Positions 47,784 through 56,744 of a DNA stretch of 60,009 bases are shown here, in pieces (within the stretch, counting starts at the first letter, position 1; each line of letters opens with the position of its first letter). Where the stretch lies: contig CAIWCC010000264.1 of the NCBI GenBank assembly GCA_903911085.1, forward strand, positions 1 to 60,009, read 5' to 3'. The notes under the pieces are model-generated. The model was given only the letters and a program-made list of their open reading frames with translations. It was not told the origin of the DNA and made no database searches. This DNA is from an uncultured Bacteroidales bacterium (GTDB lineage Bacteria; Bacteroidota; Bacteroidia; Bacteroidales; Paludibacteraceae). The position numbers and the translations under genes are program-made.

Positions 47784-49742
47784 ATGTACAAATCGCACAT
47801 ATTGCTTATTACTTTTTCATTTCTAATATTTTTAGTTGGCAATATGTCTGCACAAAGAGGATATTACGATTCACCCTACAAACGTTATGAAGCTGACTTA
47901 GGAACTTTGACTAACGCCACCGTCACTGCAAAATCGTACAAACAAGCTGATTTACAGAGTGAAGCATCCGACCAAATTTGTGTAAACATGACAACTGCCA
48001 ATGCCTCTGTAGAGTGGACAGTAAATGAAGCTGCCGATGGATTAGTTGTTAGATACAGCGTTCCAGATGGTCAGTCGGCAATGATTGGAATTTACAGTAA
48101 TGGTACGAAAGTGACCACTTTGACTCTTACTTCAAATTGGTCATGGGAATACTTGTCAACCAACGGAAACACGAACAATATAGGTGTGGTAAATGCAAAT
48201 CCTAAAATGCGATTTGATGAAGTTAGGGTAAAATTGGCAAGTAAAATTCCGCTGAATGGAAAACTAAAAATTATTAGAGAAACTGGCAGTTTAAATATCG
48301 ATTTCGTAGAACTTGAACCTGTACCAATTGCCATTACAGCTCCTGCAGGTGCAGTGACCTATAGTGGCACTGGTAGTACTTTACAAGCATTCATCGATGC
48401 CAATCCCGGTAAAATAATTTTTCTATCGGCTGGAGTTTATAATATTGGAACAAAACTTTGGTTTGGAAATAACAATACAAAACTGCAAGGTGCGGGTATG
48501 TGGTATAGTCAGTTGAACTTTACTTATGCAACCAAAACCGAAGGTGGTCTTTATGCTGATGCTCAGAATATTGGCTTTTCAGATTTATATGTTACTACTG
48601 TTCGAAATTCAAGAACGAATTCATACAAAGGAATTAACGGAGTGTTTACTTCTGGGTCGGTAATCGAAAATGTATGGGTAGAACATTTTGAAGCCGGTGC
48701 ATGGATTGGACAGTATTTTTATTCTTCAACGCCCTACACCGATGGATTGATCATACGAAATTGCCGTTTTCGTAACAATTATGCTGATGGAATAAATTTG
48801 TGTAAAGGCACCAGAAATACGATAGTGGAACATTGTAGCTTACGAAATAATGGCGACGACGATATGGCTATTTGGTCGGCAGACGGACTCGAATGTCAGA
48901 ATAATACTTTCCGTTATAACACTTCCGAAAATTGCTGGCGTGCTTCAGGATGTGCAATTTATGGCGGTTTGAGCAATAAAGCTCATAACTTATTGATAAA
49001 AGATAACTTAGAAGTTGGGCTACGCGTGAACAATTGTTTTGCTGGTGTGGGATTTAATAGCCTTGGAATGCACGAATTCTATGAAATTACAATTGATGGT
49101 TGTGGTACAATGAACGATTTATTTAACAATCAGGTAGGTGCAATAGATATTATAAGTAGCGCAATGGCTGGAACGCAAGTAAAAAATGTAAAATTCTCGA
49201 ATATCGACATTCTCAATTCTAAAAATAATGCCATTTTTTTAGGAAAAACTACGGGAGATGGTTTATATAATATAGCATTTCAAAACATCACTATAAATGG
49301 TACTGGAAAAGAATATCCAAATAATAATGTTTCCAACTCAACAGCAAAACGAGGCAATTTTATTCTTTTTGGAGGTAATCCTACAGGAAATGCCACATAT
49401 TGCGGAATGACATACGCCAACAGAGGTGGAAATGCTTTGCTGGATGTTGACATAAGTACAAAAGGTACAATGACTTGGACAGCAAGTACTAGTTGCATAA
49501 CTACCGTTGATGATTTAAGTTTTCAAACTCCCAAAAATTCAATTACAACTTACCACAACATTTTAAAAGTTAGCAATCTAGCAATTAACGATCATATTTC
49601 GGTGTATAATTTGCTGGGTAACAAAATATATTCCATTAAAGCTATGAATGAAACAGAACAAATTATATCGTTAAAAAACGGCATTTATATTGTTAGTATC
49701 AATGGAAACAAACTTCCAACTAAGGTAATGGTTTGGGAATAA
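47784..49742 (+). CDS. GH87-like alpha-1,3-glucanase/mycodextranase, T9SS cargo
   Basis: The 652-residue protein has a signal peptide (about 1-23), an N-terminal CBM6-like beta-sandwich (YKRYEADLGTLTN...IDFVELEPV, about 30-185), a parallel beta-helix domain and a T9SS sorting domain (ISVYNLLGNKIYS, GIYIVSINGN). In the helix, Asp335 (NYADGIN) and Asp358/Asp359 (NNGDDDMAIW) have the same +23/+24 spacing as the catalytic aspartates 1045, 1068 and 1069 reported for the Paenibacillus GH87 alpha-1,3-glucanase Agl-FH1, as I recall them. This argues for hydrolysis of alpha-1,3-linkages, for example in nigeran, mutan or fungal wall alpha-glucan. The start at ATG 47784 is preferred to the TTG six bases earlier. 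Confidence 0.85.
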   Translation: MYKSHILLITFSFLIFLVGNMSAQRGYYDSPYKRYEADLGTLTNATVTAKSYKQADLQSEASDQICVNMTTANASVEWTVNEAADGLVVRYSVPDGQSAMIGIYSNGTKVTTLTLTSNWSWEYLSTNGNTNNIGVVNANPKMRFDEVRVKLASKIPLNGKLKIIRETGSLNIDFVELEPVPIAITAPAGAVTYSGTGSTLQAFIDANPGKIIFLSAGVYNIGTKLWFGNNNTKLQGAGMWYSQLNFTYATKTEGGLYADAQNIGFSDLYVTTVRNSRTNSYKGINGVFTSGSVIENVWVEHFEAGAWIGQYFYSSTPYTDGLIIRNCRFRNNYADGINLCKGTRNTIVEHCSLRNNGDDDMAIWSADGLECQNNTFRYNTSENCWRASGCAIYGGLSNKAHNLLIKDNLEVGLRVNNCFAGVGFNSLGMHEFYEITIDGCGTMNDLFNNQVGAIDIISSAMAGTQVKNVKFSNIDILNSKNNAIFLGKTTGDGLYNIAFQNITINGTGKEYPNNNVSNSTAKRGNFILFGGNPTGNATYCGMTYANRGGNALLDVDISTKGTMTWTASTSCITTVDDLSFQTPKNSITTYHNILKVSNLAINDHISVYNLLGNKIYSIKAMNETEQIISLKNGIYIVSINGNKLPTKVMVWE

Positions 49743-49879
49743 AACTTTAAAAAAATAAGTTGCAAAAGGTCCTCTAAACACCATTATTTTAAATAATCAA
49801 ACAGTCATTATTTGCAAACAACGAACCAACATTTTTTCTAATTCAACATTTATCTACTTTCCTTATTTATAAACGTAAA

Positions 49880-49921
49880 CCAGCCCAACCGAATCAAAAT
49901 TCAGTTGGGCTGGATATTTTT
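49880..49921 (+). terminator. Intrinsic terminator after the GH87-like gene
   Basis: CCAGCCCAAC (49880-49889) pairs perfectly with 49904-49913 and is followed by ATATTTTTAT. It marks the right end of the polysaccharide locus. Confidence 0.85.
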
Positions 49922-50018
49922 ATATTTTCTACAATTTTAAAGAATGCAAAAAACAAGTATTTTTGTTTTTCGTTATTTTTCCAATAATAAAAAAAACTTT
50001 ATCTGTAGCGTTTACAGA

Positions 50019-50765
50019 TTAGGTATTCATTCCTCCACAAACATTAATAACTTGTCCACTAACATAACTTGACAGGTCGGAAGCAAGGAAAAGTGTAACT
50101 TTAGCTACTTCTTCAGGACTTCCACCGCGACGCAATGGAATTGCTTCAGCCCATTTAGCACGTTGCTCATCGTTCAAAGCGTGTGTCATTTCAGTTTCAA
50201 TAAATCCTGGCGCAATGGCATTTGCACGAATTCCGCGAGAACCCAATTCTTTGGCAATAGATTTAGCTAAACCAATCATACCTGCCTTTGAAGCTGAATA
50301 ATTTGACTGACCAGCATTACCCGAAACACCAACAACTGAACTCATATTAATAATACTACCAGCTTTTTGTTTCATCATAATTGGCGTACAAGCATGAATA
50401 AAATTGAAAGCAGATTTCAAATTTACATTGATAACTGCATCCCATTGTCCTTCGCTCATTCGCATCATTAAACCATCTTTGGTGATACCAGCATTGTTTA
50501 CCAATACATCAATTCGTCCAAATTCTTTATGTATTTGGTCTACAACTGTGTGTGTCTCATCAAAATTAGCTGCATTCGAAGCATATCCTTTGGCTTTAAC
50601 GCCTAGCGCTTCAATTTCTTTTTCTGTTGCCAAGGCATTTTCATCGATATTCAAATCGGTAAATGCAATGTTAGCACCTTCGCTAGCCAGTTTAAGAGCA
50701 ATAGCTTTTCCAATACCACGTGCAGCACCCGTTACAATGGCAACTTTTCCTTCTAATAATTTCAT
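50019..50765 (-). CDS. fabG: 3-oxoacyl-[acyl-carrier-protein] reductase
   Basis: Reduces 3-ketoacyl-ACP with NADPH in fatty-acid elongation. The 248-residue short-chain dehydrogenase has TGAARGIG (12-19), NNAG (90-93), the catalytic Ser142/Tyr156/Lys160 set in INMSSV and YSASK, and the C-terminal YVSGQVINVCGGMNT typical of FabG. No other fab gene is adjacent, so the assignment rests on family similarity; other short-chain reductases can look alike. A TATCTTTG box lies 43 bp upstream. Confidence 0.92.
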   Translation of the reverse strand: MKLLEGKVAIVTGAARGIGKAIALKLASEGANIAFTDLNIDENALATEKEIEALGVKAKGYASNAANFDETHTVVDQIHKEFGRIDVLVNNAGITKDGLMMRMSEGQWDAVINVNLKSAFNFIHACTPIMMKQKAGSIINMSSVVGVSGNAGQSNYSASKAGMIGLAKSIAKELGSRGIRANAIAPGFIETEMTHALNDEQRAKWAEAIPLRRGGSPEEVAKVTLFLASDLSSYVSGQVINVCGGMNT

Positions 50766-50807
50766 AAAATCAATAGTTTCTAAAATGAATTATAAAAATT
50801 TCGGGGG

Positions 50808-50815
50808 CAAAGATA
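50808..50815 (-). promoter_or_regulatory. -7 promoter element for fabG
   Basis: The minus strand reads TATCTTTGCCCCC; a TTTG lies 22 bp upstream, slightly longer than the usual 19-bp spacing. Confidence 0.55.
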
Positions 50816-50935
50816 GTGCTTTTTTCCAAAAGAAGCTCAAAAACCTGCATAAAATGCTCACTTTTGTGCAAAAAAGCAATCTCAATATACACATCTAAAC
50901 AAATATTATCAAAAACTCACACTTCGAGATTAGCA

Positions 50936-51538
50936 TTACAAACTGCAAAAGAAAGTAACCAGAAAAGGCACCGATAGATCCATTATAAAACCATGATAAA
51001 TGGAAACTATGGCATATTGCTGTCCTGAATAGCGAACAATAATTGGAAATGTGGTATCCATAGTAGTGGCACCACCAGCCGAAATGGGAGCTAATTTACC
51101 AAAGTATTTCACCATCCAAGGTGCAAATAATAAAGTAATAACTTCTCTAATGATATTCGATAATAACGCAATTGTTCCAAGCTCAATACCCTTGTATTGT
51201 GTTATTAGAATGCTAGAAAGTGAATAATATCCAAAGCCTGAACCAATAGCCATACAATCAGTCAGACTACGATTTTTTAGAAATAAACTTACTGCAAATA
51301 CTCCTAAAAATGTGCCTGCAATAGTCATTAATGGCAAAAAAATGATGCGTGGGGGCAAATTTCTAAATTGGCGTACAGAAGTTGGGTCATTGCCAATACT
51401 TATTCCTACCGAAAACATAAGTAGGCATAGCACATAAAAACTTATATTATAGGTCATTAAAATTGAAGGAAACCAACGAAAAACCCCAAATAAAAGACCT
51501 GTGGCAAAAAACGAAAGAATGATGACGCTACTTTTCAT
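50936..51538 (-). CDS. LysO-family lysine exporter, C-terminal part as a separate protein
   Basis: A 200-residue integral membrane protein with about five to six hydrophobic segments (for example VIILSFFATGLLFGVF, YVLCLLMFSVGISIG, IIFLPLMTIAGTFLGVF). It corresponds to the C-terminal two thirds of the E. coli LysO/YbjE exporter. Its start codon overlaps the stop of the upstream 91-codon gene by 4 bp (ATGA), and together the two total 291 residues, about the length of single-chain LysO. The family exports L-lysine and lysine analogues. The split arrangement is also seen in other Bacteroidota. GSGFGYYSLSSILI is the conserved core. Confidence 0.85.
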   Translation of the reverse strand: MKSSVIILSFFATGLLFGVFRWFPSILMTYNISFYVLCLLMFSVGISIGNDPTSVRQFRNLPPRIIFLPLMTIAGTFLGVFAVSLFLKNRSLTDCMAIGSGFGYYSLSSILITQYKGIELGTIALLSNIIREVITLLFAPWMVKYFGKLAPISAGGATTMDTTFPIIVRYSGQQYAIVSIYHGFIMDLSVPFLVTFFCSL

Positions 51539-51810
51539 TTACCTATATTTTTATTGCGAAGTGTAAGCCAAAGCAGTCCTGCAAAAATTACGCTTCCAAA
51601 TGTGCCAGCTGAAGCAAGTAAAAATGCATCAAAACCAAGCACCCCAAACTGCTGAACAACAGTTTTATTAGCTCCAATTTCAACGCCAAGCAAAAACAAT
51701 AACAACCATATTAGTGTTATTATTAATAGATGAATGAAACTGATTTTATGTTGGCGTAAAAGATAACCAACAAAAATGCCAGTAACCATAAAGCCCAAAA
51801 CTATGAACAT
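51535..51810 (-). CDS. LysO-family lysine exporter, N-terminal part as a separate protein
   Basis: A 91-residue membrane protein with three hydrophobic segments (FIVLGFMVTGIFVGYLL, LLIITLIWLLLFLLGV, FLLASAGTFGSVIFAGLL) and the LGVEIGAN motif after the second span, matching the N-terminus of LysO. The ATG at 51810 is preferred over the one at 51870 because a TATCTTTG promoter box (51868-51875) overlaps the longer start, and the longer form would add 20 polar residues. Four-base overlap with the downstream LysO part indicates translational coupling. Confidence 0.85.
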   Translation of the reverse strand: MFIVLGFMVTGIFVGYLLRQHKISFIHLLIITLIWLLLFLLGVEIGANKTVVQQFGVLGFDAFLLASAGTFGSVIFAGLLWLTLRNKNIGK

Positions 51811-51867
51811 TGTTTGATTGTTTTTAATGAGAATGAATGTTGGTACAAAATTCAAGTATTTATTCCA

Positions 51868-51875
51868 CAAAGATA
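51868..51875 (-). promoter_or_regulatory. -7 promoter element for the lysO pair
   Basis: The minus strand reads TATCTTTG, giving a predicted transcript start near 51861, about 50 nt before ATG 51810. Confidence 0.5.
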
Positions 51876-51971
51876 ATCTTTCGTTTGCAAATTAAAACAA
51901 TATTTGTTTTTGGTCAAAAAAAATTACTGATTTATTGAAACAAACAGAATGAAAATGTGCAAAAAAATAAG

Positions 51972-51979
51972 TAATTTTG
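51972..51979 (+). promoter_or_regulatory. -7 promoter element for gpmI
   Basis: TAATTTTG, followed by CACCTTG, lies 59 bp upstream of the gpmI start codon. The -33 element is not obvious. Confidence 0.5.
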
Positions 51980-52038
51980 CACCTTGAAATAATTAGGGTA
52001 TTACAATAGTATAAAAATATAATAATCAACTAAATAAT

Positions 52039-53565
52039 ATGAGCAAAAAAGCATTATTAATGATTCTAGATGGGTGGGGAATTGGAAAACCGACTCATTC
52101 TAATGTTATCTTTAGCACACCAACTCCTTACTTGGATTCGTTGGTGGCAAATTATCCAAATTCCGAACTTCTAGCAGCTGGTGAAGATGTGGGACTTCCT
52201 GAAGGTCAAATGGGTAACTCAGAAGTGGGTCACTTAAATATTGGAGCAGGACGAGTGGTTTATCAAGATTTAGTAAAGATAAATATTGCTTGCCGTGACA
52301 ATAGTATTTTAGAAAATCCTGAAATTATAAACGCATATTCTTATGCTCGCGACAATAAAAAGAAAATTCATTTTCTTGGTTTGGTTTCAGATGGTGGCGT
52401 TCATAGCTCGTTGGATCATCTTTTCAAATTGTGCGACATTGCCAAAGAATATGGTGTGGCTGATGCCTTTGTTCATTGCTTTATGGATGGGCGCGATACT
52501 GACCCACGCAGTGGAAAAGGATTTATTGAACAATTACAAAATCACACAGCTAAATCGGGAGGAAAAATAGCGTCAATTATAGGTCGTTATTATGCAATGG
52601 ATCGCGACAAACGTTGGGATCGTGTAAAAAAATCGTACGATTTATTGGTAAATGGAATTGGTGAACGCACTACTGATGTGGTTTCGGCTATGCAGGCGTC
52701 GTATGATGCTGGAATTACCGACGAATTTGTAAACCCAATTGTAGCAGTTGATGCCTCTGGCAAACCTTTGGCAACAATTGAATCGGGTGATGTGGTAATA
52801 TTCTTCAATTATCGCAACGACCGTGCTAAAGAATTAACAGTGGTTTTGACTCAAACTGATATGCCTGAAGAAGGTATGCAAACCATTCCATTGGAATATT
52901 ATTGCATGACTCCTTACGACTCAAGTTTCAAAGGTTTGCATATTTTGTTTGACAAAGACAATGTACAAAACACGCTTGGTGAATATGTTTCGAGCTTAGG
53001 TCTAAAACAATTGCGCATTGCCGAAACTGAAAAGTTTGCACACGTAACTTTCTTTTTCTCTGGCGGTCGCGAGAGTGAATTCGAAGGCGAAGAACGCATT
53101 TTGGTGGCTTCTCCAAAAGTGGCAACCTATGACCTTCAACCTGAAATGAGTGCACCCGAAGTGGCTGATAAATTGGTGGCTGCATTGAATACTCAAAAGT
53201 TTGATTTTATTGCTCTCAACTTTGCAAATGGCGATATGGTAGGCCATACAGGCATTTACGAAGCTATTCAGAAAGCAGTTATTACCATCGACAATTGCGT
53301 TAAACAAGTGGTGGAAGCTGCCAAAGCAAATGATTATGAAGTGATAATAATTGCCGACCATGGTAATGCCGATTTTGCTGAAAACGAAGATGGATCGCCA
53401 AATACAGCGCATTCTTTGAACCCTGTTCCGTTTATTTATGTAACCGAAAATAAGAATGCTAAGGTAGAAAATGGAATTCTTGCCGATGTAGCACCTTCTA
53501 TTTGCCAAATACTAAATATCGCGCAACCAAAGGAAATGACTGGAAAAGGACTGATTATCAAATAA
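52039..53565 (+). CDS. gpmI: 2,3-bisphosphoglycerate-independent phosphoglycerate mutase
   Basis: Interconverts 3- and 2-phosphoglycerate in glycolysis, using Mn2+. The 508-residue protein shows the family features [10 protein letters not shown] at the N-terminus, [17 protein letters not shown] with the phosphoserine Ser61, [38 protein letters not shown] and ADHGNAD near the C-terminus, the last two being metal-binding segments. Length is normal. Monocistronic, with a terminator about 120 bp downstream. Confidence 0.97.
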   Translation: MSKKALLMILDGWGIGKPTHSNVIFSTPTPYLDSLVANYPNSELLAAGEDVGLPEGQMGNSEVGHLNIGAGRVVYQDLVKINIACRDNSILENPEIINAYSYARDNKKKIHFLGLVSDGGVHSSLDHLFKLCDIAKEYGVADAFVHCFMDGRDTDPRSGKGFIEQLQNHTAKSGGKIASIIGRYYAMDRDKRWDRVKKSYDLLVNGIGERTTDVVSAMQASYDAGITDEFVNPIVAVDASGKPLATIESGDVVIFFNYRNDRAKELTVVLTQTDMPEEGMQTIPLEYYCMTPYDSSFKGLHILFDKDNVQNTLGEYVSSLGLKQLRIAETEKFAHVTFFFSGGRESEFEGEERILVASPKVATYDLQPEMSAPEVADKLVAALNTQKFDFIALNFANGDMVGHTGIYEAIQKAVITIDNCVKQVVEAAKANDYEVIIIADHGNADFAENEDGSPNTAHSLNPVPFIYVTENKNAKVENGILADVAPSICQILNIAQPKEMTGKGLIIK

Positions 53566-53680
53566 TAATCCTTCCCGATTCAATATATTTTCATAGACAT
53601 TAGAACAAATACAATGCTTAGTATATCAACACTTTACAAAACTAAGAGTGTAAAATATTAATGACGTTTTACTATAAAAT

Positions 53681-53717
53681 AATTGCACCTCGACTAGTTG
53701 AGGTGCAATTGTTATTT
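53681..53717 (+). terminator. Intrinsic terminator downstream of gpmI
   Basis: A perfect 11-bp stem AATTGCACCTC (53681-53691) with 53700-53710, extended inside by G-U-containing pairs, followed by TTATTTTT. It splits the 328-bp gap before gltX. Confidence 0.8.
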
Positions 53718-53822
53718 TTACATATTTACTGTTTAAAACAAACATAATTTGAAATCGCGTTGAAAAAACTCAATTTGAATTCATAAATATAATCGTTTGT
53801 CAGTTTATTACAGTAAAATTCC

Positions 53823-53830
53823 TATATTTG
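53823..53830 (+). promoter_or_regulatory. -7 promoter element for gltX
   Basis: TATATTTG followed by CA lies 63 bp upstream of the gltX start. A TTTG at 53796 is 23 bp away, longer than the usual spacing. Confidence 0.5.
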
Positions 53831-53893
53831 CATTTCAAATAAAATTGACTTTTTCGTTGTAGAGAAAGTATTTCTAAAAAAAAATAAAAACTA

Positions 53894-55411
53894 ATGAAAA
53901 AAGTGAGAGTGCGCTTTGCACCAAGTCCAACCGGAGCTTTACATATTGGCGGAGTTCGTACCGCTTTGTACAATTACTTATTTGCAAAAAAACATGGCGG
54001 CGACATGCTGCTAAGAATTGAAGATACTGATTCAGCGCGTTTTGTACCAGGTGCCGAAGCATATATTGTAGAAGCACTCAATTGGTTGGGAATAAAAATT
54101 GATGAAGGAATTGGCGCTGATACTATTGGAAATCATGCACCTTATCGTCAAAGCGAGCGCAAAGCCATTTATCGCCAATATGTTGACCAATTATTGAATG
54201 CTGGATTGGCATATATAGCTTTTGATACTCCAGCCAACTTAGATGCTAAGCGTGCAGAAATTGCTAATTTTCAATACGATGCGTCTACACGTGAATTAAT
54301 GACTAATTCATTGACATTATCAGCTGCAGATGTAGCTCAACGAATTGAAAATGGCGATCAATATGTTGTTAGAATAAAAATTGAGCCAAATCAAGAAATA
54401 AAAGTGCAAGATTTGATACGTGGCGAAGTGACATTTAACTCATCGATAATTGACGATAAAGTTCTCTTTAAATCGTCGGACGAATTGCCAACTTATCATT
54501 TAGCAAACGTTGTAGACGACTATTTGATGGAAATTTCGCATGTAATTCGTGGCGAAGAATGGTTGCCCTCTGCCCCACTCCATGTGCTATTGTATAAATA
54601 TTTAGGTTGGACTGAGGTTATGCCACAATTTGCACATTTGCCATTGTTGCTCAAACCAGATGGTAATGGCAAACTGAGCAAACGCGACGGTGATCGACTC
54701 GGTTTTCCTGTTTTTCCACTCAATTGGAAAGACCCAAAAACAGGTGAAACATCATCAGGATATCGAGAAGCTGGGTATTTCCCCGAAGCAGTAGTTAATT
54801 TCTTGGCTTTACTTGGTTGGAACTCTGGAACTGAACAAGAAATTTTTTCGATGGAAGAATTGATTCAGCAATTTTCGCTTGATAGAGTAAGTAAAAGTGG
54901 TGCTAAATTCGATTACGAAAAAGGGAAATGGTTTAACCACAAATATTTGCAAGCAAAATCAAATGATGAAATAGCTAATCTTTTTCATTTAATTTTGCTA
55001 GAAAAAAACATAGTTGAAGATTCTAATAAACTAGTTACCATTGTTTCGTTAGTTAAGGAACGTGCAAATTTTGTAAACGAACTGTGGGCACAATCTGGTT
55101 TCTTCTTTATTGCACCAACCGAATATGATGCCAAAACAATTCAAAAACGTTGGAAAACTGAAACTCCTGCTCAGCTTACTGAATTGATAGATGTGCTGAA
55201 CTCAATCTCCGACTTTTCACCAGAAAACACAGAAACAATTGTAAAAGAATGGATTACAGCCAAAGAGTATAATTTGGGTGGTATCATGAATGCTTTCCGA
55301 TTGTCGTTGGTAGGTGAACCAAAAGGGCCACATATTTTTGATATTATTGCTGTATTGGGTAAAGATGAAACTATTCTGAGATTGAAAAATGCCATTGAAA
55401 GAATTAAATGA
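53894..55411 (+). CDS. gltX: Glutamyl-tRNA synthetase
   Basis: Class I synthetase that charges tRNA-Glu. The 505-residue protein has [14 protein letters not shown] with the HIGH motif, the KLSKR variant of KMSKS at residues 260-264, [22 protein letters not shown] and the helical anticodon-binding C-terminal half, all typical of bacterial GltX. In HipA systems GltX is the classical target, and a HipA-like kinase is encoded 42 kb away in this window; a link is speculation. A glycosyltransferase gene follows after 18 bp. Confidence 0.97.
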   Translation: MKKVRVRFAPSPTGALHIGGVRTALYNYLFAKKHGGDMLLRIEDTDSARFVPGAEAYIVEALNWLGIKIDEGIGADTIGNHAPYRQSERKAIYRQYVDQLLNAGLAYIAFDTPANLDAKRAEIANFQYDASTRELMTNSLTLSAADVAQRIENGDQYVVRIKIEPNQEIKVQDLIRGEVTFNSSIIDDKVLFKSSDELPTYHLANVVDDYLMEISHVIRGEEWLPSAPLHVLLYKYLGWTEVMPQFAHLPLLLKPDGNGKLSKRDGDRLGFPVFPLNWKDPKTGETSSGYREAGYFPEAVVNFLALLGWNSGTEQEIFSMEELIQQFSLDRVSKSGAKFDYEKGKWFNHKYLQAKSNDEIANLFHLILLEKNIVEDSNKLVTIVSLVKERANFVNELWAQSGFFFIAPTEYDAKTIQKRWKTETPAQLTELIDVLNSISDFSPENTETIVKEWITAKEYNLGGIMNAFRLSLVGEPKGPHIFDIIAVLGKDETILRLKNAIERIK

Positions 55412-55429
55412 AATGACTTTGTAGGATAA

Positions 55430-56740
55430 ATGAAAAAAGTACTGATTATAACATATTATTGGATTCCAAGCGGAGGCTCAGGCGTACAACGCTGGGTCAA
55501 ATTCACTAAGTATCTTCGTGAATTTGGCTGGGAACCAATAATATATACTCCCGAAAATCCTGAATTTCCAACAATTGACCCTTCATTTGCCAAAGATATT
55601 CCGAGCGATATTACAGTGCTAAAAACTCCTATTTGGGAGCCTTATAACGTTTATAGACAACTTACTAGCAAAAAAAATCAACCCATAAATGCTGGTTTTA
55701 TTTCCGAAAACAAAAAACATAGTTGGAAAGATAAATTATCGGTTTGGCTACGTGGTAATTTCTTAATTCCAGATCCTCGACGATTTTGGATTCGTCCTTC
55801 CGTACGATATTTAACAACGTTTTTAAATCAAAATCCAGTAGATGCAATTATCACCACAGGACCGCCACATTCAGTTCATTTTATTGGATTAGGATTAAAA
55901 AAACAGTTTCCGTCTTTGCCTTGGATTGCTGATTTTCGCGATCCATGGACATCGATTTATTATTATAAAGACTTGAAAATTGGCTGGTTGGCTGATAAAA
56001 TACATCACCGTTTGGAAAAGAGAATTGTTCAAAAAGCCGATTCTGTTTTGGTTGTTTCGCAAGGAATGAAAGATGAATTCGATTTACTAAATCCTAAAAA
56101 ACTTAATATTATTTCGAATGGTTTTGATGAAGACGATATTATTATAAAAGAATGTTCTTTAGACACAAAATTCTCAATTTCACATATTGGACTTCTAACT
56201 CCAAAGCAGAATCCTTATGTTCTTTGGAAGGTTCTAAAAGAATTATGCACTGAAAACGAAGACTTTAATTCTGATTTAGAGATTCAATTGATTGGTAAAG
56301 TCGATTTTTCAATTTTTGATTCAATTAACCAATTCGGATTAGAAAATAAACTCACCAAAATTGCTTATTTGCCACATTCAAAAGCAATTGCAAAACAACA
56401 AACATCTCAATTATTGCTTTTACTTTTAATGAATGAACCTGGCAATAAGTGTATTTTAACAGGAAAACTTTTTGAATACTTAGCTGCTAAACGTCCAATT
56501 TTAGCATTTGGACCTACCGATGGTGATGCAGCAACAGTTATAAACGAAGCCAAAGCTGGAAGTATGATTGAATTTTGCGACGAAAAAGCTGCAAAAAAAC
56601 AAATTTTGGAATACTATTCTCAATATAAGTTAGGCAAGTTGACAGTTCTTTCAGAATCACTTCAGCAGTTCAGTCGTAGGAATTTAACCATGCAGTTAGC
56701 TCAAACTCTTGATAATCATAGTGGTAACGCAGCAAGCTAA
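55430..56740 (+). CDS. Glycosyltransferase, GT4-like
   Basis: The 436-residue GT-B type protein opens with KKVLIITYYWIPSGGSGVQRW, a common start of family 4-like glycosyltransferases in Bacteroidota. It has a DFRDPW motif in the N-terminal domain and a C-terminal donor-binding region with GNKCILTGKLFEYLAAKRPI, in which Glu of KLFEYLA contacts the nucleotide sugar in related enzymes. The E-x7-E type motif is only partly conserved. Together with the downstream wecB, a role in capsule, LPS or O-glycan assembly is inferred. It lies 18 bp after gltX and 4 bp before the DUF4062 gene. Confidence 0.85.
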   Translation: MKKVLIITYYWIPSGGSGVQRWVKFTKYLREFGWEPIIYTPENPEFPTIDPSFAKDIPSDITVLKTPIWEPYNVYRQLTSKKNQPINAGFISENKKHSWKDKLSVWLRGNFLIPDPRRFWIRPSVRYLTTFLNQNPVDAIITTGPPHSVHFIGLGLKKQFPSLPWIADFRDPWTSIYYYKDLKIGWLADKIHHRLEKRIVQKADSVLVVSQGMKDEFDLLNPKKLNIISNGFDEDDIIIKECSLDTKFSISHIGLLTPKQNPYVLWKVLKELCTENEDFNSDLEIQLIGKVDFSIFDSINQFGLENKLTKIAYLPHSKAIAKQQTSQLLLLLLMNEPGNKCILTGKLFEYLAAKRPILAFGPTDGDAATVINEAKAGSMIEFCDEKAAKKQILEYYSQYKLGKLTVLSESLQQFSRRNLTMQLAQTLDNHSGNAAS

Positions 56741-56744
56741 GAAA

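Noticed and set aside
51535-51538. Frameshift in a single lysO gene
   Set aside because: The overlap is a clean ATGA stop-start and both parts are complete and well formed.
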